From contig CAZMCI010000035.1 in the NCBI GenBank assembly GCA_964564905.1, forward strand, positions 1 through 10,789: a stretch of DNA of 10,789 nucleotides, read 5' to 3'. Numbering within the stretch: position 1 is the stretch's first letter; the number at the start of each line of letters is the position of its first letter. Origin of the DNA: B75-G9 sp964564905. Lineage in GTDB: Archaea; Hadarchaeota; Hadarchaeia; Hadarchaeales; Hadarchaeaceae. The position numbers and the translations under genes are program-made. This document shows positions 6,521-10,789 of the stretch, piece by piece. Below the pieces are notes generated by a model. That model searched no databases, was not told the DNA's origin, and saw only the letters and a list, made by a program, of their open reading frames with translations.

Positions 6521-6706
6521 AGAAAAACCTCCGGTTCTGGTTCACCTTCGGGGTATGGATATGGCAAAAGGGGTGTTCTGGCCTTCTACCTCTCAATTCA
6601 CTTTCAGGCCATGGTCTGCGTGCCCATGCATCGGAGACGTTCAGGAAGCTTCTCCCCGGTGTTGGGACAACCACGGGCTCGGATTTGTTGGTTCGTCCCG
6701 ATATCT
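6521..6706. other. Intergenic stretch between divergent genes, carrying a hairpin
   Basis: About 250 bp separate the OB-fold start (6482) from the transglutaminase start (6742), and the part between the two TATA elements holds no recognised gene. It carries a strong hairpin at its right end and several short palindromes (CCATGG, GAAGCTTC). A 56-codon plus-strand ORF (6555-6725) is open but runs through the hairpin and the downstream TATA element and resembles nothing known. Confidence 0.45.
6664..6699. repeat. Strong imperfect hairpin just upstream of the transglutaminase promoter
   Basis: GGGACAACCA (6664-6673) pairs with TGGTT-C-GTCCC (6689-6699): ten base pairs with one bulged C, around a 15-nt loop. 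It ends 7 bp before the TATA-like element of the next gene. It could be a regulator-binding inverted repeat or the end of a short transcript. No T-tract of the usual terminator type follows on the plus strand. Confidence 0.55.
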
Positions 6707-6716
6707 AAATTTATTT
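6707..6716 (+). promoter_or_regulatory. TATA-like box of the transglutaminase-like gene
   Basis: AAATTTATTT lies about 30 bp before the ATG at 6742, predicting a start close to the initiation codon and therefore a leaderless or nearly leaderless message. This agrees with the lack of a ribosome binding site. Confidence 0.5.
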
Positions 6717-6741
6717 ATCACGTGAACTAAACGTGAACCAT

Positions 6742-8175
6742 ATGAAACTCTACGGACACGTTCTCATCGTATTGTGCCTTCTGGCCGCGTTTAGCCCCCA
6801 GATTCACGCCCAAGAGGAGGCGGCGGTTTACACCATCACCATAAATTACGTGGTTCAGAATGTGGGGCAGCACGTGGCGCTTGACTCGTACGCCACGATA
6901 ATGCTGTTTGATAACCTCTCGGGGTGGGCAGATCAGGAGATCATCGACGAAGAAATAACGGTGGACGGAAAACCCGTTTGGCCCCAGATCTCTTCGACGG
7001 AGGATAATCGGTGGGCCACCATTTCCCTTGGAAACTTGGACCCTGGGGAGTCCGTGACGATATCGGTGGTGCAAGTTTTGAAAGTCAATTCAGTCAAGTT
7101 CTCGATCGATCCAGAAATGGTGGGGACCACCTTTCCTTCAGAAGTCACCGTATACACGACTCCAGTCGAAGGGCTTTATGAGAGCAATAGCCCCGAGATT
7201 GAGAACTTGGCACAGGAACTCACAGGAACCCTGACGAATCCCTATTACAAAGCGAGGAGGATATTCGAGTGGCTCCTGGAAAATATGGATTACGAGCCTC
7301 AAACAACGGAACACAGCGCGCTCTGGGGCTACCAAGCGCGAAAGGGGGACTGTACGGAGTTTTCCAACTTATTTGTTGCCCTTGCGCGGGCGGCCGGTAT
7401 CCCGGCTAAATCAGTTTCCGGTTACGGTTATCTTACCCTCTACACCACGGAGGCTGGTGCCGACATTCAAACTCTCGGGCATGCGTGGGCGATTTTTTAC
7501 TTGCCCGGTTACGGATGGGTTCCAGCAGACGCCGTTTGGCCGCAGTACGTGGGTTCGTTTGGAGAGATTGATCATGCTCACATCGCCGGGGCGAGCACGG
7601 GTGGAGAGGGTGTGGTGGACGAACATGGACGGATAGTCTGGCACTCACCCAGATACATCGAGAGGAGGTGGAATTATTATGTCGGCGAGCCAACGGAGCT
7701 GGGGGGCCAAGTTTCCGGTTCGATAGTTCCCCAGGTCTTGGTAAGCGTCGACCTCCAGACATCACCCGTGCTCGAGAACGACACGCTGACGTTGACGGCC
7801 ACGATCAAAAATTTGGGAGAAAATCCGGTCAGCAACCTGACGGCCGGATTGGAGGCAGACCCATCGTATTTTGAGGTTATGACCCCTCCTCGACAGAAGA
7901 GCTTTTTGGCCAGCGGAGATGAGTGGCAGACGAGTTTTAAGGTTCAGCTGAAGGAGAACGCGTACTGTAAAAGGCATGTGTTTACGTCGAGGGTCTCGTA
8001 CGAAAGCATGTATTCTGGGCTCAGTGGCACATTTTCGGCCGAAGGAAAAGCTTCGGTTTTGATCCCGGAGAAGCCGGTCCAGCCGTCTCAAATATTTGAC
8101 CTCATGCTATTTGCGCTGCTGGGGGTGTTGGTGGCCGCGCTCGTGACGGCGGGCGTGGCTCTGGCTCGGGGATGA
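6742..8175 (+). CDS. Secreted, membrane-anchored transglutaminase-like (papain-fold) protein
   Basis: The 477-residue protein has a signal peptide (KLYGHVLIVLCLLAAFSPQIHA, likely cut after IHA), a beta-rich N-terminal region, a transglutaminase-like core, a CARDB/COG1361-like beta domain (about 333-445) and a C-terminal membrane helix (about 453-474). The core shows the catalytic triad: Cys in GDCTEFSNLF (C204), His in LGHAWAIFY (H247) and Asp in WVPADAVW (D263). Archaeal members of this superfamily are mostly thought to be proteases or amidases rather than true cross-linkers. The layout implies an enzyme outside the cell, held at the membrane by its tail. A GTG at 6733 could add three residues, but ATG at 6742 gives a more typical signal peptide. 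No ribosome binding site is seen. Its substrate is unknown and neighbours give no clue. Confidence 0.85.
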   Translation: MKLYGHVLIVLCLLAAFSPQIHAQEEAAVYTITINYVVQNVGQHVALDSYATIMLFDNLSGWADQEIIDEEITVDGKPVWPQISSTEDNRWATISLGNLDPGESVTISVVQVLKVNSVKFSIDPEMVGTTFPSEVTVYTTPVEGLYESNSPEIENLAQELTGTLTNPYYKARRIFEWLLENMDYEPQTTEHSALWGYQARKGDCTEFSNLFVALARAAGIPAKSVSGYGYLTLYTTEAGADIQTLGHAWAIFYLPGYGWVPADAVWPQYVGSFGEIDHAHIAGASTGGEGVVDEHGRIVWHSPRYIERRWNYYVGEPTELGGQVSGSIVPQVLVSVDLQTSPVLENDTLTLTATIKNLGENPVSNLTAGLEADPSYFEVMTPPRQKSFLASGDEWQTSFKVQLKENAYCKRHVFTSRVSYESMYSGLSGTFSAEGKASVLIPEKPVQPSQIFDLMLFALLGVLVAALVTAGVALARG

Positions 8176-8184
8176 TTTTAATAA
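8176..8184 (+). promoter_or_regulatory. TATA-like box of the proteasome-like gene
   Basis: TTTTAATAA begins directly after the stop codon of the transglutaminase-like gene and about 32 bp before the ATG at 8212, so this gene probably has its own promoter. Confidence 0.5.
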
Positions 8185-8211
8185 TATGAAGATAAATTAG
8201 GTGTGATATCG

Positions 8212-8829
8212 ATGTACGGTTTCACGGGCACAGTTGTTGGAGTGCGCTGCAAGGACGGCGTCGGCCTGGCGTCAGATACTCGGGGAGCATATCACTATCT
8301 GGTGTTGAGCAAGCAGGTCAGAAAGATATTCAAGCTTGAGGATCGCATAGGAGCGGCGATTTCAGGTAGTTCCGGCGATATCCAGAGTTTGGTGAATCTC
8401 CTCAAGGCGGAGGCAAATTTGTACCGTTTGAACCGCGGCCACCCGATTTCCACCAGGGGTTTGGTGCAGCTGGCCTCGAACCTTCTCCATGAACGCAGGA
8501 TGTTTCCGTATATCGTGGCGGGCGTGATAGCCGGGTTAGACGAGGAACCCCGTCTCTACTTTTTAGATCCGGTTGGAGGGAGGCTGGAGGAGGAAAAATT
8601 TGCAAGCGCCGGGACGGGATCCACGGTGGCATATGGTGTGCTTGAGCGCCAGTATCGGGATGGGATGGATGTGAACGATGGGGCGAAACTGGCAGCGCAG
8701 TCCATCAAGACGGCGATCGAACGTGACGCTGCGACCGGGGACAAAGTAGTAGTTGCGCTTGTGGACAAAAGAGGATATCGAGAACTTTCAGAAAGCGAGA
8801 TTGAAGACCTGTTGAAACAGCAGTCCTAG
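8212..8829 (+). CDS. psmB: Proteasome beta-type subunit with altered active-site register
   Basis: The 205-residue protein is a 20S proteasome-family Ntn hydrolase. It has VGVRCKDGVGLASDTRG at the N-terminus, SKQVRKIFKLED, the SGSSGD turn, GTGSTVAYGVLE at about 134-145 and IERDAATGDKVVVALVD at about 169-185. It lacks the N-terminal helix of alpha subunits and has the very short leader expected of a beta subunit. Aligned on D22 (standard D17), R24 (R19) and K38 (K33), the nucleophile position 1 is glycine (G6), flanked by T5 and T7. Aligned instead on the TG|T cleavage motif, T7 is the nucleophile and one residue is missing from the first strand. It may therefore be non-catalytic or use a shifted threonine. 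I chose the ATG at 8212 because AGGTG (8199-8203) precedes it. A GTG at 8203 would add three residues. Confidence 0.85.
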   Translation: MYGFTGTVVGVRCKDGVGLASDTRGAYHYLVLSKQVRKIFKLEDRIGAAISGSSGDIQSLVNLLKAEANLYRLNRGHPISTRGLVQLASNLLHERRMFPYIVAGVIAGLDEEPRLYFLDPVGGRLEEEKFASAGTGSTVAYGVLERQYRDGMDVNDGAKLAAQSIKTAIERDAATGDKVVVALVDKRGYRELSESEIEDLLKQQS

Positions 8830-8843
8830 CGTTTGGGCGCTCG

Positions 8844-9935
8844 TCACAATATGGCTTTTTCGGTTCCTCCGTCGAATACGTGCATCTTGTTCACATCAAG
8901 CACGATCCTTGCCCTGCTGCCCACGCCCACCTTCACGTCAGGCGATGTTTTTGCGACGATGATCCCCTTTCCGACCCTGAAGTGAATGAAATTGTCTGAT
9001 CCCACGGGCTCGACGACCTCCACCCTTGCAGGTATGGGGTTCTCCGCTTTTTCGCCCGAAATTTTCACATCTTCAGGCCTGATTCCTATGAGCACTTCTG
9101 AGGTCGTGGCACCTTTTACGATGGTCTTTCCCAGCTTGGACGGTAACTCGACTTGAAACTCCCCCGCGTCCAGCACGAATGTTCCCCTTTTCTCGTTTAG
9201 GGAACATCTGATGAAATTTATCGGAGGAGTCCCGATGAATCCCGCTACAAACGTGTCCGCCGGGTGATCATAGATTTGATCCGGCGTGCCCACCTGCCTT
9301 ACGGAACCTTGATGCATGACCACCACCCTGTCGGCCATCGTCATCGCCTCAAGCTGGTCGTGAGTCACGTGGATCGTCGTGGTTTTTAACCGCCTCTGAA
9401 GCTTTTTGAGTTCGGACCTCATCGTTACCCTCATCTTCGCGTCCAGGTTGGAGAGGGGCTCATCCCAAAGAAAGACCTTGGGTTCTCTCACGATAGCCCT
9501 TCCCAGGGCCACGCGCTGCTGCTGTCCTCCGCTGAGCTGTTTGGGTTTGCGTTTCAAAAGGTGCTCTATACCCAGTATGGATGCAGCTCTGTGTATCCTG
9601 TGTTTTATTTCCTGTTCAGAGTATCCCAAATTTCTCAGACCGAATGCCATGTTATCGTAGTTTGTCATGTGGGGGTAGAGGGCATAATCCTGAAAAACCA
9701 TGGCGATCTTCCTCTTTTGGATGGGGAGGTTATTGATGACCTCGTCATCAAAATAGATTTTGCCGGAATCCACCCTCTCAAGCCCTGCTATCAATCTGAT
9801 GGTCGTGGTTTTTCCACAGCCGCTGGGACCAACGACCACCGCAAGTTCCCTGTCCTTTATGGTAAGGTTCATGTCGTCGACGGCCACGGTTTCGCCGAAT
9901 CGCTTTGTCACGTGCTCCAGCTTTACCCTCACCAT
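8844..9935 (-). CDS. ABC transporter ATP-binding subunit, MalK/UgpC (sugar import) type
   Basis: The 363-residue ATPase would energise import through permease subunits at the inner face of the membrane. It shows Walker A GPSGCGKTT (36-44), Q-loop Q82 in VFQDYALYPHM, signature LSGGQQQR (134-141), Walker B VFLWDEP (154-160) with tryptophan where methionine or leucine is usual, D-loop SNLDA, and H-loop H192. A C-terminal regulatory TOBE-type domain (about 230-363) includes GIRPEDVKIS. Length and C-terminal domain are those of the carbohydrate/CUT1 group. The ATG at 9935 is preferred because a TATA element sits about 30 bp upstream. The longer frame starting at 9986 begins upstream of that element. 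No permease or binding protein is present, so it may serve transporters encoded elsewhere or several transporters. It is divergent from a glycoside hydrolase, which fits a sugar role. Confidence 0.9.
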   Translation of the reverse strand: MVRVKLEHVTKRFGETVAVDDMNLTIKDRELAVVVGPSGCGKTTTIRLIAGLERVDSGKIYFDDEVINNLPIQKRKIAMVFQDYALYPHMTNYDNMAFGLRNLGYSEQEIKHRIHRAASILGIEHLLKRKPKQLSGGQQQRVALGRAIVREPKVFLWDEPLSNLDAKMRVTMRSELKKLQRRLKTTTIHVTHDQLEAMTMADRVVVMHQGSVRQVGTPDQIYDHPADTFVAGFIGTPPINFIRCSLNEKRGTFVLDAGEFQVELPSKLGKTIVKGATTSEVLIGIRPEDVKISGEKAENPIPARVEVVEPVGSDNFIHFRVGKGIIVAKTSPDVKVGVGSRARIVLDVNKMHVFDGGTEKAIL

Positions 9936-9962
9936 GAAGCTCAGTTTTTCTTTAGATGCTCC

Positions 9963-9970
9963 AATAAAAA
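9963..9970 (-). promoter_or_regulatory. TATA-like box of the ABC ATPase gene
   Basis: TTTTTATT on the minus strand is about 31 bp before the ATG at 9935 and predicts a start close to that codon. It supports the shorter protein. Confidence 0.5.
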
Positions 9971-10077
9971 GACTTTCATTCCTCAATTTTCAACCAGCGT
10001 TCCAAAAATATACCCGGTGGGCAACGTGACACAATTTTGGGCAAGCGAGAAATCCTTAACACCCTCCATCGATAACA

Positions 10078-10170
10078 ATGGAATGGAATTTTGATGACCC
10101 GGAAAGGAAAGAAGAGGCATGGCGTCATATCTGGGATAAAGACGGTAGAGATGTGGTGTTTGAAACGTAG
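10078..10170 (+). CDS. Candidate 30-residue small protein ahead of the glycoside hydrolase
   Basis: From the ATG at 10078 the frame reads MEWNFDDPERKEEAWRHIWD and continues for ten more residues to a TAG at 10168-10170. The product is acidic and amphipathic with three tryptophans, which looks like a real small protein rather than chance. It overlaps the proposed hydrolase start (10151) in another frame by 20 bp, an arrangement that allows translational coupling. The overlapping frame in this stretch instead gives a lysine/arginine-rich leader. There is no ribosome binding site. The AT-rich GAAATCCTTAAC about 25 bp upstream could allow a leaderless message. No family is recognised. It could be an upstream regulatory ORF or be spurious. 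Confidence 0.4.
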   Translation: MEWNFDDPERKEEAWRHIWDKDGRDVVFET

Positions 10171-10789
10171 AAAGAAAGTCGTCCCCGTCTTGGTCAGTGC
10201 CATGATCGTGGTCGCAGGTTTAACCGCGTATTACGGTTGCCCAAGCGGTGTCGCTGGAGACTCCAGTGACACCGGGGGCGATGGTATCAGCGATGGTTTT
10301 GGTGTTCACCAGTTCTCATTGGGTTGGGATGAGCTCAGGGCAAATGAAGGAGGCGTCTCGCTCACTTGGGACGATCTGAGTCAGGAGGACAAGGATTTTC
10401 TGGATGAGGTTCAGCATAAAGCGTTTCAGTTCTTNNNNNNNNNNCCGTCACCGGGCTGATTCCAGATAAAGCTTCGAATAATACCGTGAGCAGCATAGCT
10501 TCGGTGGGTTTTGGCCTGTCCGCAATAGTTGTCGCGGAGGAGAGGGGCTGGATAACCTACGAACAGGCCTACGACAGGATCTTGAGAATCCTGAACAGCT
10601 TTTACGATGACCCTAACGACCCGAACGATTTGGTTGTTCAGGGCAGCCATGGATTTTTCTACCATTGGGTCAATATGCAAACCGGCGTTCGCGAGTGGGA
10701 CTCGGAAATCTCTTTGATCGATACCTCTCTGTTGGTGGCGGGAGCTCTTCACGCAGCGCAGCACTTTAAGGGAACCGAGATAGAAACCC
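10151..10789 (+). CDS. Secreted glycoamylase-like glycoside hydrolase (PF10091/GH144-like), partial and split by an assembly gap
   Basis: The N-terminus MWCLKRRKKVVPVLVSAMIV is a basic stretch plus hydrophobic helix, read as a signal peptide or anchor. A glycine/serine/aspartate linker follows, and the catalytic region begins at WDDLSQEDKDFLDEVQHKAF. Beyond the N gap the frame continues VTGLIPDKASNNTVSSIASVGFGLSAIVVAEERGWITYEQA, then GFFYHWVNMQTGVREWDSEISLIDTSLLVAGAL. This matches the glycoamylase family PF10091, which includes beta-1,2-glucanases (GH144), with the (alpha/alpha)6 start and the acidic SEISLIDT segment. The C-terminal half lies outside the window. An in-frame ATG at 10094 is possible but would add a basic leader before the signal. 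The frames on the two sides of the Ns differ, which I attribute to the gap, not to a mutation. The exact glycan cannot be told. Confidence 0.75.
10246..10274. repeat. 29-bp near-perfect palindrome in the hydrolase linker
   Basis: CGGTGTCGCTGGAG and CTCCAGTGACACCG are reverse complements except for one position that can form a G-U pair, around a single central A. It lies inside the coding region for the SGVAGDSSDTGG linker just after the signal helix. Fourteen-base arms with a 1-nt centre are unusual in coding DNA. It could be a regulator site, a structure in the mRNA, or a chance by-product of linker sequence. Confidence 0.6.
10435..10444. other. Assembly gap of 10 undetermined bases
   Basis: Ten Ns interrupt the hydrolase gene. 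The reading frame before the gap (…GCG TTT CAG TTC) does not line up with the frame after it (GTC ACC GGG CTG), so ten is a placeholder length. Family members usually have about six residues here, suggesting roughly 18-20 missing bases. Confidence 0.85.

Noticed and set aside
6555..6725. 56-codon plus-strand ORF starting MDMAKGVFWPSTSQF
   Set aside because: It runs through the hairpin and the TATA element of the next gene, has an unlikely composition, and resembles no family.
8827..8840. Small hairpin AGCG...CGCT between convergent psmB and ATPase genes as a terminator
   Set aside because: Only four base pairs and no T-tract. Archaeal termination does not need such a hairpin, so it is not supported.
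9561..10094. 177-codon plus-strand open frame opposite the ABC ATPase
   Set aside because: Antisense shadow of the ATPase coding sequence. The ATPase motifs are unambiguous.
1..10789. CRISPR array, insertion sequence, att site or replication origin
   Set aside because: No regularly spaced direct repeats, no transposase or integrase motifs, no duplication of the tRNA 3' end elsewhere in the window, and no repeat cluster of the origin type were seen.

Overview
This window is archaeal chromosome. The evidence is a tRNA gene with a bulge-helix-bulge intron, aEF-1beta next to its usual small zinc-ribbon partner, a diphthamide synthetase, a proteasome beta-type subunit, and TATA-like promoters a short distance upstream of several starts. 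The gene set and the balanced base composition fit a euryarchaeote-like lineage, possibly thermophilic. Nothing here fixes the genus.

Layout. Positions 1-257 hold a possible leftward gene fragment and a leftward tRNA-Arg(GCG) with a 16-nt intron. Positions 382-817 carry a rightward zinc-ribbon/aEF-1beta pair. A 365-nt stretch with no recognised gene follows, then a rightward SufS-type cysteine desulfurase (1183-2388). That gene converges on a leftward two-gene operon (4096 to 2392): diphthine-ammonia ligase, then a histone-deacetylase-family enzyme. A small rightward four-helix membrane protein (4222-4569) converges on a second leftward operon (6482 to 4572): a membrane-anchored tandem OB-fold protein translationally coupled to a TctA/DUF112-like permease. 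After a ~250-nt intergenic region with a strong hairpin come a rightward secreted, membrane-anchored transglutaminase-like protein (6742-8175) and an atypical proteasome beta-like subunit (8212-8829). The right end holds a leftward MalK/UgpC-type ABC ATPase (9935 to 8844). Diverging from it are a candidate 30-residue small protein and a secreted glycoamylase-like (PF10091-type) glycoside hydrolase. The hydrolase is cut by a 10-N scaffold gap and runs off the window.

How the genes may work together. aEF-1beta and Dph6 both act on translation elongation (nucleotide exchange on EF-1A; the last step of diphthamide formation on EF-2), but they are in separate transcription units. The right end looks like the edge of a carbohydrate-use locus, with an extracellular glycanase divergent from a sugar-importer ATPase whose permeases are not in the window. 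The least explained items are the OB-fold/permease pair, the beta subunit whose expected nucleophile position holds glycine, and the small ORF ahead of the hydrolase.
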